NCBI GenBank assembly: GCA_963824275.1
Contig: CAWGOT010000010.1
Span: forward strand, 310,001 to 374,000
Source: JANXQG01 sp963824275
GTDB taxonomy: Bacteria > Planctomycetota > Planctomycetia > Pirellulales > Thermoguttaceae
Length of the DNA stretch: 64,000 nt
Direction of reading: 5' to 3'
Shown: one piece after another, positions 16,734 through 25,292 of the stretch
Numbering within the stretch: position 1 is the stretch's first letter
Layout: the number at the start of each line of letters is the position of its first letter
The notes under the pieces: generated by a model
What the model was told of the DNA's origin: nothing
Seen by the model: only the letters and a program-made list of their open reading frames with translations
Database searches by the model: none
Translations under genes and position numbers: made by a program

Positions 16734-19700
16734 ATGGCAAGTGGTACGATTTCCAATCGTCCCCAGGCAGATAGCACGCCCTCGCAGCAGCGCTACGAAG
16801 ATTTCATCCAGAAGCGACTGGAACAGACCCGCCGGCAGGTACGCCTGGTCGACGTGGCCTACAACACGATGCTCTTGGCCGTGGCCTCGCTGCTCTTTTT
16901 TCTGGCCGTGGCCCTGTTGGACCATTGGGTCTTTCAACACGGGCTGAACTTTCTTGGCCGGCTGGCACTTTTCGCCCTGTGGGTCGGTGGCGCAACCGCC
17001 TTCGTCTGGCGGTTCTTGTTGCCGCCGCTGGCCAATCGCATCAATCCGGTCTTCGCCGCACAGACGATCGAGCAGGGCCGGCCATCGCTCAAAAACAGCC
17101 TGATCAACTTTCTCCTCCTCCGCTCGCACCCGCAGGACGTGGCGCCGGTCGTCTATCGCGCGATGGAACACCGGGCGGCAGCCGATCTGCTGAAGGTGCC
17201 GGTCGATCATGCCGTCGACCGCGGCGGCATCGTGCAACTGGGCTGCGTGCTGGCGGGCGTGGTTGCGGTCTTTGCGCTCTATCTTGCCCTCTCGCCGAAG
17301 AACCCGCTGGTCTCGGCGGCGCGGGTCCTCTGGCCCTGGTCGAGCCTTCCGGCGCCCACGCGGGTCCAAATCGACGAAGTCAGCCCGGGCAACAAGGTCG
17401 TCTACAACGACGATCGCGAGCCGATCTCGGCGCATGTCACCGGCCTCCGCGACGGCGAAGAGGCGATCCTCGTGGTGAGCACGGCCGACGGCCAGGTCGT
17501 CGACGATCGCATCGCCATGACCCGCACCGACGACGCCGACCATTATCGCTGTGAATTGCCCCAGGGCAGCGGCGGTTTTCAGCAAGACACGCTCTATCGC
17601 ATCGCCGCCGGCGACGCCACCACGCCGCAATACAAGCTGGATGTCCAGATCGCGCCCACGATCAGCGTCGACAGCATCGACTATCACTTCCCGTCGTACA
17701 CCAAACTGGGCGATCGCACGATCAAGGGATTGGGCGATATCAAGGGCCCGGAAGGCACCCAGGTAACGATCCATGCCACGGCCAACATGGAGATCCACGA
17801 GCCGCGAATCGACCTCGACTGCCGCGGCTTGCAGACGCTCTCGATGACGGCCAGCGGCACGCAGGCCACCGGGCAGTTCACGCTGGCGCTCGATCGCGAC
17901 GGCGAGGGCCGGATTAAGCCCCGTTACGAACAGTATCAGATCCTCTTCACCGACGCCAACGGCCGCAGCGTTCACCGGCCGGTACGCTATCGCATCGTCG
18001 TCGACCCCGACTTGCCGCCGGAAATCACGATCGTCGCACCGAGTCAGGAAGAGCTCCAAGTGCCCGAGGATGGCAAACTGCCGATCCGCGTACGTGCCCT
18101 CGACGACTACGCCTTGCGGAACGTGACGCTTCATGCACAAGGCGTCGGTCTGCTCGGTCGCGAAGGAGAGGACCTGAACCTCCCCCGCCCGGTGCTGCTG
18201 GACCGTCTCAAGCCGGAGGAGTTCACCGGCACTTTCGAGAACAAGACGCCCTATCTCTTCCAGCCGGCCGAACTGGAGTTGAAGGCCGGCGACGTCGTGC
18301 GGTTGTGGGCCACGGCGGAAGATAACAAGGAACCGAGCCCCAATCGCTCCAAGACAACACTACGGACCATCCACATCGTCGCCAGCGGGCAGGGCGGGCA
18401 GCCCGATCCGCAAAACCAGCCGCCTGGCGCCAACGGTCAGCCGCAAACGAATGGTGCAAAGTCGGAGCAAAGTGGACCGGGGAACAAGAACGGCAGCGGA
18501 AAGGGTGGTTCTTCGAACAAGGAGGAGGGCGCCAAGGATGGCGATCATGGTCCCGGTGACAAGCCCAATCAAGATCGGCCAGGGGCTAACTCGCTCGATC
18601 CGAAATCCGGCGAAAGACCCTCTTCCGAAAACGCCAAAGGCCAGGCTCGTGACAAACCGGATCCTGAAGACACCGAAAATCAGCCCCAGAAGGTCGACCC
18701 CACAACACAGGCAGCCGACGCAATCAAACAGATCAACAAGGATCGAGAACAGCAAGAGAAGCAGCGCCAGAAGAACTCCGCCGGCACGAATAACGCGGAT
18801 CAGCAGCAAGGCCCCAACCCGCAGCAAAGTCCCAGCCATCCGGGCGACCAACCGCAGTCCAACCCGCAACCTGGCAGCCAGGGGAACAACGGCGGCCAAA
18901 GCGGCGAAAGCCGGCAGTCGCCGAACAACACGGGCGATAACAAGAACCAGGGCGGCCCAGGCAGTCAGCCGTCGGGCGGCGGCTCGCAGCCCCAGCCGGG
19001 AAGTCAAGACGCCAGCCAGAGTGCATCCAGCCAGCCGCAACGCAGCCAGCAGAATGCAGACCATCAGGGCGATCCGAAGTCGTCGCCGCAGGGCAATCCC
19101 GGCGGCTCAGACAACAGTGCTTCGCAGTCGCAAGCCAACAAAGATACCGCCAAGCCGTCGGGCAACGACACTGCCGGAGGCCAGTCGTCGCCGAACTCAG
19201 CCGGCGGCAGCAGCGAGCCCAAATCTCCCAACGGCACGCAGGGCCAAAGTTCCGGTAGCCACGCGAAAGCCGATTCGAACAACGCGGCCAGCAAGCAGGG
19301 ACAGCCAGATCCATCGGCCGGCGGCGGCAAGCAGGATCCGGCAAACGGCAAATCCGGAACACAGGCCGACAAGAACCAGTCGGCCAACAATGGAATTCCG
19401 CAGGGTTCCCAACCGAAGCAAGTCGGCGAGTCAGGAACGAAGGGCCAGTCGGCTGGCGGCGACTCAAAGACCGCAAAGCCCCAGCCCGGCGGTGAGCAGG
19501 CCAAGAGCGATTCGGCCAGCGGCGGAAACACCAAGCCGGACTCACAGACCGCGAAGCCCGGCGGCAAAGGCCCTGGTGATAACGAACTGGCAAAGAACAC
19601 CCCAAGACCCGAACCGACAAAGTCGCCCGGCAGCAGCGGTTCCGATAGCCAAGGCTCCGCCGCCGAAAAGATGGAAAACAAGCCCAAGAACGACGGCAGT

Positions 19701-20879
19701 AATCCCAGCGGTGGCGGACCAGGCACGCAACCGAAGCAGGACGAGAAGAAGCCCGGCGACGGAGGAGATTCCAGCGGGGGCGGAGACAAGTCCAAGCCGG
19801 GCCAAGGAAACTCGGACGGTTCTAGCGGCGGCATGCAGCCCAAGGGCCGGCCCGGCAGTGATCAGGGCGGACCGGGTGATAATGGGTCGCCCCAGCAAGA
19901 CGCCGGCCGTAACGGCGATCCCGCGCCGCAGGAGGGCAGCAGTGCCCCCGGTTCCCAGCCCGGCAACCGCAATCCGGGTAGCGCCGCGCAAGGCGAACTC
20001 GCCCTCGGACAATCCGCAACCGCCCGGCACCACGCCCCCCGACCGGAAATCGAACACCGCCGCCGCGCCCAAGAGCGGTGGCGGGGCCGGCGGCGGCAAA
20101 CCGGACAACAAGACCAGCACCGGAACCGCCGGAACGGAGACGCAGCCGCCAAAGGCGGCGCTGTTTCCAACCAGCACGGCAGCGACGCCACCGGCACGAA
20201 GGGCGGCAACGACGTCGCATCCCGCCAACCTACTGGTTCGTCGCAAAAGCAACAGGGCGAGGGCAACGGTGAAACGCACAAAGCGTCGGATAACCAAACG
20301 GCCAACGACAACTCACATCAGCCGCACGGCGCCTCGCAAAGCACTACCCAAAGCCAAACCCAGAACGGCTCCAACAACGCCCAGCCGGGCACGCACCCTT
20401 CCCAACAGCCTGGCCAGCAAGCCTCCGGGCTTCCTGCCGGCGGCGGACCAGCGAAGAACTTGAACGAGACCGCCGCGACCCCGCCGCCCGAGAGCGGACC
20501 CGACGCGCCCAATCTCACGTTCACCAAGAAGCAGGTCGATCTGGCCCTGGAGCATCTCAAGAATCAAAAGGACAAGCCGAAGTCGGAGTTGCTCAATCGC
20601 CTGGGCTGGACCAAGGAGGAGGCCCAGAAGTTCCTCGACAACATGCAGAAGCTCAAGGACTCGGCCCAGCGGCCCGGCAGCCAGGGCGACGCCGGCAAGA
20701 AGGCCTACGACGAGTTTCTGAAAAACCTCGATTTGCACCCCAAGAGCACGGAACTTCGCGGCGGATCGACAACGACCGACAACTTGCAGAACGTCCACGA
20801 CAGCGGTCAGACGGAGGCGCCCGCCGAATGGGCCGAGTTGTACCACGCCTATCAGCAGTCCACCGCCGGACAGAAGTAA
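16734..20879 (+). CDS. 1381-residue membrane protein with a giant low-complexity region (DUF4175-like)
   Basis: Residues ~45-105 hold two membrane segments and ~160-185 a third, followed by an extracytoplasmic part with beta-rich stretches (VQIDEVSPGNKVVYNDDREP, the SYTKLGDRTIKGLG and PEITIVAPSQEELQVPEDG segments). This is the pattern of DUF4175-like membrane proteins found in planctomycetes. Residues ~545-1290 are almost only Gly, Ser, Asn, Gln, Pro, Lys and Asp. The last ~90 residues form a conserved helical end (LTFTKKQVDLALEHLKNQKD; EAQKFLDNMQKLKDSA). Inside the low-complexity tract (about 20000-20160) a ~48-residue Arg/His-rich stretch comes from two compensating frameshifts. Its stop abuts nadB. 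Function unknown; a surface or periplasm-spanning linker is plausible. Confidence 0.8.
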   Translation: MASGTISNRPQADSTPSQQRYEDFIQKRLEQTRRQVRLVDVAYNTMLLAVASLLFFLAVALLDHWVFQHGLNFLGRLALFALWVGGATAFVWRFLLPPLANRINPVFAAQTIEQGRPSLKNSLINFLLLRSHPQDVAPVVYRAMEHRAAADLLKVPVDHAVDRGGIVQLGCVLAGVVAVFALYLALSPKNPLVSAARVLWPWSSLPAPTRVQIDEVSPGNKVVYNDDREPISAHVTGLRDGEEAILVVSTADGQVVDDRIAMTRTDDADHYRCELPQGSGGFQQDTLYRIAAGDATTPQYKLDVQIAPTISVDSIDYHFPSYTKLGDRTIKGLGDIKGPEGTQVTIHATANMEIHEPRIDLDCRGLQTLSMTASGTQATGQFTLALDRDGEGRIKPRYEQYQILFTDANGRSVHRPVRYRIVVDPDLPPEITIVAPSQEELQVPEDGKLPIRVRALDDYALRNVTLHAQGVGLLGREGEDLNLPRPVLLDRLKPEEFTGTFENKTPYLFQPAELELKAGDVVRLWATAEDNKEPSPNRSKTTLRTIHIVASGQGGQPDPQNQPPGANGQPQTNGAKSEQSGPGNKNGSGKGGSSNKEEGAKDGDHGPGDKPNQDRPGANSLDPKSGERPSSENAKGQARDKPDPEDTENQPQKVDPTTQAADAIKQINKDREQQEKQRQKNSAGTNNADQQQGPNPQQSPSHPGDQPQSNPQPGSQGNNGGQSGESRQSPNNTGDNKNQGGPGSQPSGGGSQPQPGSQDASQSASSQPQRSQQNADHQGDPKSSPQGNPGGSDNSASQSQANKDTAKPSGNDTAGGQSSPNSAGGSSEPKSPNGTQGQSSGSHAKADSNNAASKQGQPDPSAGGGKQDPANGKSGTQADKNQSANNGIPQGSQPKQVGESGTKGQSAGGDSKTAKPQPGGEQAKSDSASGGNTKPDSQTAKPGGKGPGDNELAKNTPRPEPTKSPGSSGSDSQGSAAEKMENKPKNDGSNPSGGGPGTQPKQDEKKPGDGGDSSGGGDKSKPGQGNSDGSSGGMQPKGRPGSDQGGPGDNGSPQQDAGRNGDPAPQEGSSAPGSQPGNRNPGSAAQGELALGQSATARHHAPRPEIEHRRRAQERWRGRRRQTGQQDQHRNRRNGDAAAKGGAVSNQHGSDATGTKGGNDVASRQPTGSSQKQQGEGNGETHKASDNQTANDNSHQPHGASQSTTQSQTQNGSNNAQPGTHPSQQPGQQASGLPAGGGPAKNLNETAATPPPESGPDAPNLTFTKKQVDLALEHLKNQKDKPKSELLNRLGWTKEEAQKFLDNMQKLKDSAQRPGSQGDAGKKAYDEFLKNLDLHPKSTELRGGSTTTDNLQNVHDSGQTEAPAEWAELYHAYQQSTAGQK

Positions 20880-22496
20880 ATGCAATTCAACACGCCGCGC
20901 TACCTGGCCGCTTTCCGTCCCAAGCGGGTCCCGCACTATTTCACCGACTTGCTGATCATCGGCGGAGGACTGGCCGGGATGCGTGCAGCGCTGGCCGCCG
21001 ATCCGCGGCTCTCGGTCCTGATCGTCACCAAGGACGGCCTGCAGAATTCCAACAGCGCCTACGCCCAAGGCGGCATCGCCGGCGTGATCGATCCGGAGGA
21101 CCGTTTCGAGGACCACGTGGCCGACACGCTCGAGGCCGGCGGCTCGCTCTGCGATCCCGAGGTCGTCCAGCAGGTGATCTGCGAGGCCCCGCGGCGGATC
21201 GAGGAGCTCATCGCCTGGGGCACGCACTTCGACAAGACGGCGGGACATCTCGCCCTGGGGCGCGAGGGCGGTCACGGCCACAGCCGCATCGTCCACGCCT
21301 TGGGCGACGCCACCGGCAAGGAGGTCATGCGGGCGGTGACCGAACGCATCCTGGGGCTCGATCACGTCGAGGTCTGGCTGGAGACCTTCACGATCGACCT
21401 GCTCACGCTCGACGGCGTCTGCCGCGGCGTGATCGTCTGGAACCAGGAGCACGGCAAGACGCTGGTGTGGGCCAAGCAGACGATCCTGGCCACGGGCGGG
21501 GCAGGGCAGCTCTACCGCGAGACCACCAACCCGATCGTGGCCACCGGCGACGGAGCGGCCCTGGCCTATCGCGCGGGGGCCGAGTTGCGCGACGTGGAGT
21601 TCGTGCAGTTTCACCCCACGGTCCTGTACATCGCCGGCGGCAGCCGCAGCCTGATCAGCGAGGCCACCCGCGGCGAGGGGGCGCACCTGGTCGATCGCCA
21701 CGGCCATCGCTTCATGCCCGACTACGATCCCCGCGCCGAGCTTGCGCCCCGCGACGTCGTCAGTCTCTCCATCGTCAGCCAGATGGAGAAGACGCGGCAT
21801 CCGAACGTCTATCTCGACATGACGCATCTCGATCCCGAGCGGGTCCGCTTGCGCTTCCCGGGCATCGCCGCGATCTGCGCCGAGTTCGATCTCGATATCA
21901 CCCGCGACCGCATCCCCGTGCGGCCCGGCGCCCACTACATGATGGGCGGGATCACGGTCGACCTCGAGGGCCGCACGACCTTGCCCGCCCTGTGGGCGGC
22001 CGGCGAAGTCAGCTCCACCGGGCTGCACGGCGCGAATCGGCTGGCATCGAACAGTCTGCTGGAGGCCCTGGTTTACGGGGCCAGGGCTGGGGCCGGGGCG
22101 TCGTGCGCAGCCCTGGGGCAGAAGGACGACTTCTTCGCCCTGCCGATCGAGAATCCGCGGGTCGATTCGATCGGCGAGCCGTTGAACCTGGATGACATTC
22201 GCAACGCCTTGAAGAGTCTGATGTGGCGGAACGTCGGCGTCCGCCGCGACGGCGACTCGCTGGCCGAGGCCAAACAGACGGTCGAGCATTGGTGCCGCTA
22301 TGTGCTGGCCCGGCAGTTCAACGATCCCGGCGGCTGGGAATTGCAGAACATGATCAGTCTGGCCCGCTTGATGATCGAGGCCGCCCTGGAGCGCGAGGAG
22401 AGTCGCGGCGCCCATGTCCGCACGGACTATCCCGAAGCGGATGACGTCCACTGGAACCGCCATATCTGTTTCCAGCGGGCGCCGGCGAGGGGCTGA
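20880..22496 (+). CDS. nadB: L-aspartate oxidase
   Basis: 538 residues, the normal length. NadB oxidises L-aspartate to iminoaspartate with FAD, the first step of de novo NAD synthesis. FAD-binding DLLIIGGGLAGMRAAL is near the N-terminus. The substrate-site region has GREGGHGHSRIVHALGD and the conserved HPTVLY follows. GEVSSTGLHGANRLASNSLLEALVYG is the second FAD-contact block, and the helical C-terminal domain ends MIEAALEREESRGAHVRTDY. The ATG begins on the base after the upstream TAA, so translation is probably coupled to the large membrane protein, an odd partner. A degraded second copy of the 3' end lies at 24424-24530. Confidence 0.96.
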   Translation: MQFNTPRYLAAFRPKRVPHYFTDLLIIGGGLAGMRAALAADPRLSVLIVTKDGLQNSNSAYAQGGIAGVIDPEDRFEDHVADTLEAGGSLCDPEVVQQVICEAPRRIEELIAWGTHFDKTAGHLALGREGGHGHSRIVHALGDATGKEVMRAVTERILGLDHVEVWLETFTIDLLTLDGVCRGVIVWNQEHGKTLVWAKQTILATGGAGQLYRETTNPIVATGDGAALAYRAGAELRDVEFVQFHPTVLYIAGGSRSLISEATRGEGAHLVDRHGHRFMPDYDPRAELAPRDVVSLSIVSQMEKTRHPNVYLDMTHLDPERVRLRFPGIAAICAEFDLDITRDRIPVRPGAHYMMGGITVDLEGRTTLPALWAAGEVSSTGLHGANRLASNSLLEALVYGARAGAGASCAALGQKDDFFALPIENPRVDSIGEPLNLDDIRNALKSLMWRNVGVRRDGDSLAEAKQTVEHWCRYVLARQFNDPGGWELQNMISLARLMIEAALEREESRGAHVRTDYPEADDVHWNRHICFQRAPARG

Positions 22497-22562
22497 AGGT
22501 CGCCAACAGGTTTTCCACGTAGGAGGACGCTTGACGCTAGAATGGGTGCAAAGGAGGTTGAA

Positions 22563-22865
22563 ATGGAAGAAAATCGAATTGTGATTGAGTTTGAGAACTC
22601 GGACACTCCGGAGCAAGTCGCTGCCGCACGAAAACAGCGCGAGCAGTTTGACCGGAACAGCGCCTGGCTGCAAGCACATATCTTGGCGATTGGCGACAAG
22701 CATCGTGGAAAAGTCATTTGTATCGCCGGGCAGGAACTCTTCGTAGGCGATACCACGCGCGAAGCGGTCGCGCAGGCGACTGCCGCCCATCCGGAGGATA
22801 GCGGCTGGTTCACGCAGTACATTCCCAAGGAAAAGGTGGCACGAATCTATGCTCTGCCAAGGTGA
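22563..22865 (+). CDS. DUF5678 domain-containing protein
   Basis: 100 residues. After a charged helix (TPEQVAAARKQREQFDRNSAWLQ) comes HRGKVICIAGQELFVGDTTR, AVAQATAAHPEDSGWFTQYI and PKEKVARIYA, the DUF5678 pattern. No function is known for the family; members are often paired with small peptidase-like or toxin-like genes. AAGGAGG five bases before ATG 22563 is a near-perfect ribosome site and fixes the start. It is 67 bases beyond nadB and begins the accessory block that ends with the nadB 3' relic. Confidence 0.7.
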   Translation: MEENRIVIEFENSDTPEQVAAARKQREQFDRNSAWLQAHILAIGDKHRGKVICIAGQELFVGDTTREAVAQATAAHPEDSGWFTQYIPKEKVARIYALPR

Positions 22866-23039
22866 GTGGTTGATGTGCGACGACTATGGTATCATCGGTT
22901 GCTGAACGGAAATCAAATTGCCTATCAGGTCTTGGACCACCTGGAGAAGGCTGAGTTCGTGCCGCTTGATTTCCGGGATCTTGATCCGGCCAATCAGAGT
23001 CTCGAGTCTCGAATTGACATTCCTGCAGAGTCTTCCTAG
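22866..23039 (+). pseudogene. Short remnant frame after DUF5678
   Basis: A 57-codon frame from GTG 22866: VDVRRLWYHRLLNGNQIAYQ, VLDHLEKAEFVPLDFRDLDP, ending TAG at 23037-23039. The composition is protein-like and it directly follows the DUF5678 stop, the place where a partner gene is expected, but it has no ATG and no family was recognised. Probably a decayed partner gene. Confidence 0.3.
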
Positions 23040-23084
23040 GCAACTTCGAACGAAGGCAATCGTCTTGGAATAGGCGGGTTCTCC

Positions 23085-23447
23085 ATGTCAGGCACAATAA
23101 TAATCTCCAAGGGCGCGGTTTGGTCGGTCGGCAGCCATGCGTTTTTTCCGGTTGTCAACATGACTCGCAACATGCTTTCGGCCAGGGATCGGGAGGACTT
23201 GCGAGAGAGCTTCTCGCCGCTTGATGAGGCGGCGGACATGGTTGTGTTGAACGAATTGGATAGCGACCGTTTCAACCGATTTGTCCGTGCTACGAGAGCG
23301 ATGTATGACGTATGCCGAGCTTCCGAAGCCCGATCTGGCGTTCCGAGCAGATTCTATGCCGGGATCATGAAATGCTGGCGAGAGTTGCTGGATCTTCTCG
23401 AGCGGGATCCGCGTTACGCTGGCGAGGAACAGACGAATTCCGGGTAA
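23085..23447 (+). CDS. Hypothetical protein, 120 residues
   Basis: The frame reads IIISKGAVWSVGSHAFFPVV, then NMTRNMLSARDREDLRESFS, NELDSDRFNRFVRATRAMYD and CWRELLDLLERDPRY. The helical, charged C-terminal half looks genuine; the first ~20 residues are less so, and a start at the ATG near 23160 is possible. No family was recognised. It may originally have extended into the SEC-C-like frame downstream (23535-23762), which would make it a broken zinc-binding protein. Confidence 0.4.
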   Translation: MSGTIIISKGAVWSVGSHAFFPVVNMTRNMLSARDREDLRESFSPLDEAADMVVLNELDSDRFNRFVRATRAMYDVCRASEARSGVPSRFYAGIMKCWRELLDLLERDPRYAGEEQTNSG

Positions 23448-23534
23448 GACACCTACGACGCTTTGAGCGACCCACTCTCGGCCAGCGACAACTATTCGGG
23501 GGGAGAAAGGCAGGAGCCGTTTTGTTTGTAGGAA

Positions 23535-23762
23535 GTGACCCCGTGTGCCGCCCCCTCGCCCCTCTACCGCCCGCGCGATCCGCAGGCATCCGAATTGTGG
23601 CGATCCAAGGTCGGGCGAAAAGAACCGTGTCCCTGCGACAGCGGCAAGAAGGTCAAGAAGCAATCGCTGCCCAGCACCCCAGCACGGCAATCGCTTGCTG
23701 TCCCGCGCCGCACGCAATATAATAAGGCCGGTTATTTGCTTCCTTGCCAGAGTTCGTCTTGA
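23535..23762 (+). pseudogene. Degenerate SEC-C motif fragment
   Basis: The frame contains KVGRKEPCPCDSGKKVKKQS. The SEC-C zinc motif is xGRNxPCPCGSGKKYKKCC; here the first CxC is intact but the glycine is Asp and the final cysteines are lost. Nothing else in the 75-residue frame is recognisable. It is probably the decayed 3' end of a SEC-C protein, perhaps of the gene at 23085. Confidence 0.45.
23695..23723 (+). promoter_or_regulatory. Sigma-70-like promoter for the Uma2 gene
   Basis: TTGCTG at 23695-23700, a 17-base spacer and a consensus TATAAT at 23718-23723, 50 bases before the Uma2 start. Inferred from sequence only. Confidence 0.5.
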
Positions 23763-23772
23763 GAGGCAGTGC

Positions 23773-24399
23773 ATGTCCGTCGTCGATCCTATCTCGCAGC
23801 CGCTCTCCGAATACTCGCTGCCTCCCGCGCCTGCCGAATCGCTCGTGCGTCTGACCGTTGAGCAATACCACGAGATGGCGCGGCAAGGCATTTTTTCGGA
23901 CGACGATCGTGTGGAACTCTTGGAAGGGTTGTTGGTGCGAAAAATGACCGTCTCGCCTGCCCATCATCTGGCTACGGCCCGCGTGCAAGATGTCCTCCGA
24001 AAGTACATTCCTCTCGGCTATTTCGTTGCTTCACCCGCTTCGGTCACGTTGGCGACGAGCGAGCCGGAGCCGGACGCCATGGTCGTGCGAGGGGTGCGCG
24101 AAGACTACGCCGAGCGCCATCCGGGGCACGGCGACGTGGTGCTTATTGTCGAGGTAGCAGACAGTTCGCTACGTGGGGACCGGCGTTTCAAGAAAGCAAT
24201 TTACGCAAAAGCGGCCCTCCCCGTCTATTGGATTGTCAACCTGATCGACCGGCAGATCGAGGTTTACTCCGAGCCGACGGGGCCGGCAGAGCGACCCGAC
24301 TACCGCGACCGTCGGGATTACGCGGAGACAGGGGAACTGCCGTTGGTCATCGATGGCCGCGAGATCGCGAGGATTCCCGTGCGGGAAGTGATCGCGTAG
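23773..24399 (+). CDS. Uma2 family endonuclease (DUF820)
   Basis: 208 residues with the restriction-endonuclease-like fold of Uma2: LTVEQYHEMARQGIFSDDDR then VELLEGLLVRKM (the acidic E-G strand), PAHHLATARVQDVLRKYI, SEPEPDAMVV (catalytic Asp strand), VVLIVEVADSSL (E-V-[AS]) and RRFKKAIYAKAALPVYWIVN (catalytic Lys region). Planctomycetes carry many such genes; their biological role is not established. It has its own promoter-like sequence upstream. Confidence 0.85.
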   Translation: MSVVDPISQPLSEYSLPPAPAESLVRLTVEQYHEMARQGIFSDDDRVELLEGLLVRKMTVSPAHHLATARVQDVLRKYIPLGYFVASPASVTLATSEPEPDAMVVRGVREDYAERHPGHGDVVLIVEVADSSLRGDRRFKKAIYAKAALPVYWIVNLIDRQIEVYSEPTGPAERPDYRDRRDYAETGELPLVIDGREIARIPVREVIA

Positions 24400-24423
24400 G
24401 CCATATCGACACGCTCGCGTGCC

Positions 24424-24530
24424 CTTCAAGGCCGCCCTGGAGCGCCAGGAGGGCCGCGGGGCCCACGTCCGCACCGACTCCCGATGCGGATGACGCCCGC
24501 TGGAATCTCGTTTCAGCGGGCGATGTCGTC
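24424..24530 (+). pseudogene. Relic of the nadB 3' end
   Basis: Translation gives KAALERQEGRGAHVRTDS and, after a one-base slip, DADDARWN, matching nadB's EAALEREESRGAHVRTDY and EADDVHWN. The DNA agrees over about 100 bases with 22378-22485. Only the last ~35 codons are represented. It lies immediately after the Uma2 stop, so the 22.5-24.4 kb block is bracketed by nadB 3' ends. Confidence 0.75.
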
Positions 24531-24793
24531 ATTGTGGTGTTTCTGCGTCGTCGCTGTGACGACAACTGCCAATTCTTGTTTTGGATCCCTTCGGGTTCCA
24601 TTTGCTGCAACCAGTTGTCTGAAAACGACTTACAGACAATCAGTGCCGTTACGCCAGTCTGGCACGGAACCTGCATAACAGGTTAGATGTTGGACCAGTC
24701 CGGCACGCTTCTCCCGACCCCCAAGAGACGACGCCGGCTGACCAGCGAAACAACCAGTTTTCTCAACTTGGGGTGTCTGATTTGGAGAAAATC
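24531..24793. other. Intergenic region upstream of the small exported protein
   Basis: About 260 bases of AT-richer sequence without a credible frame. It should contain the promoter for the gene at 24794, but no clear -35/-10 pair was found. Confidence 0.4.
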
Positions 24794-25120
24794 ATGAAGA
24801 GCTTGGCACTTTCCGTTGTGGCGGTGGGACTCCTGTTGGCGATGGCGGCCCCATCGTTTGCCTATCCGCCGGGCTATCGTTACGTTCGCGGATACGCGGG
24901 CCCCTACGTTACTGTCCGTCCGGTCGTGGTGGCTGCGGCGCCGGTCTATGGCTATGCGACCTACCCTGCGGTCGCTGCGCCGGTCGTCGTACCCGTTCCA
25001 GCGCCCGTAGCTGCACCCGTCGTCACGCAGGTCGTGCCGGGTCCGTACTACTACTACGGCGCTCCCGGCGTCAGCGTCGGCATCCGCGGTCCGCGCTTGG
25101 GGATCCGCGTGAGGTTGTAA
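24794..25120 (+). CDS. Small exported Pro/Val/Ala/Tyr-rich protein
   Basis: 108 residues. MKSLALSVVAVGLLLAMAAP then SFA is a clear signal peptide. The mature part is low-complexity: GYRYVRGYAGPYVTVRPVVV, repeated APVV/VPVP units, PGPYYYYGAPGVSVGIRGPR. It resembles small planctomycete secreted proteins of unknown function, perhaps structural or matrix-associated. GGAG seven bases before the ATG at 24794 supports the start. No cysteines, so no disulphide scaffold. Confidence 0.68.
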   Translation: MKSLALSVVAVGLLLAMAAPSFAYPPGYRYVRGYAGPYVTVRPVVVAAAPVYGYATYPAVAAPVVVPVPAPVAAPVVTQVVPGPYYYYGAPGVSVGIRGPRLGIRVRL

Positions 25121-25200
25121 CCGATCCTGGTCTCGGTAGGCGATTCGCCGGGCCGTCCTCGGAACAAGGGGGCTGCCCGGCGAGCATTTCTGCCCGCCAC

Positions 25201-25292
25201 AGTTTGCGCGGGCGGACATGAGCCGTTGGAGTCCCGCCTTTAGGCGGTTTGTCCGTGCGAATTCCGGCTAAAGCCGGGACTCCAACGGTTCA
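25201..25292. repeat. Palindromic element family D, copy 1 (MITE-like)
   Basis: AGTTTGCGCGGGCGGACATG and then GAGCCGTTGGAGTCCCGCCTT lead into the reverse-complement arm ending GGGACTCCAACGGTTCAC. It is the reverse complement of the element at 56635-56746, for which an empty site exists. Its right edge supplies the stop codon of the DUF1559 gene (TGA at 25290-25292, read on the minus strand). Confidence 0.8.

Noticed and set aside
16530..18140. A 536-codon minus-strand frame opposite the start of the large membrane protein
   Set aside because: Antisense shadow; the plus-strand frame has membrane segments and a ribosome-proximal start.
18451..20463. A 670-codon plus-strand frame inside the low-complexity gene
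   Set aside because: It is the +1 shadow of the low-complexity tract. Only 20000-20160 of it is real sequence, explained by compensating indels.
20313..22790. An 825-codon open frame on the minus strand opposite nadB
   Set aside because: It is the antisense shadow of nadB and the end of the large membrane protein; no start signal or motif.
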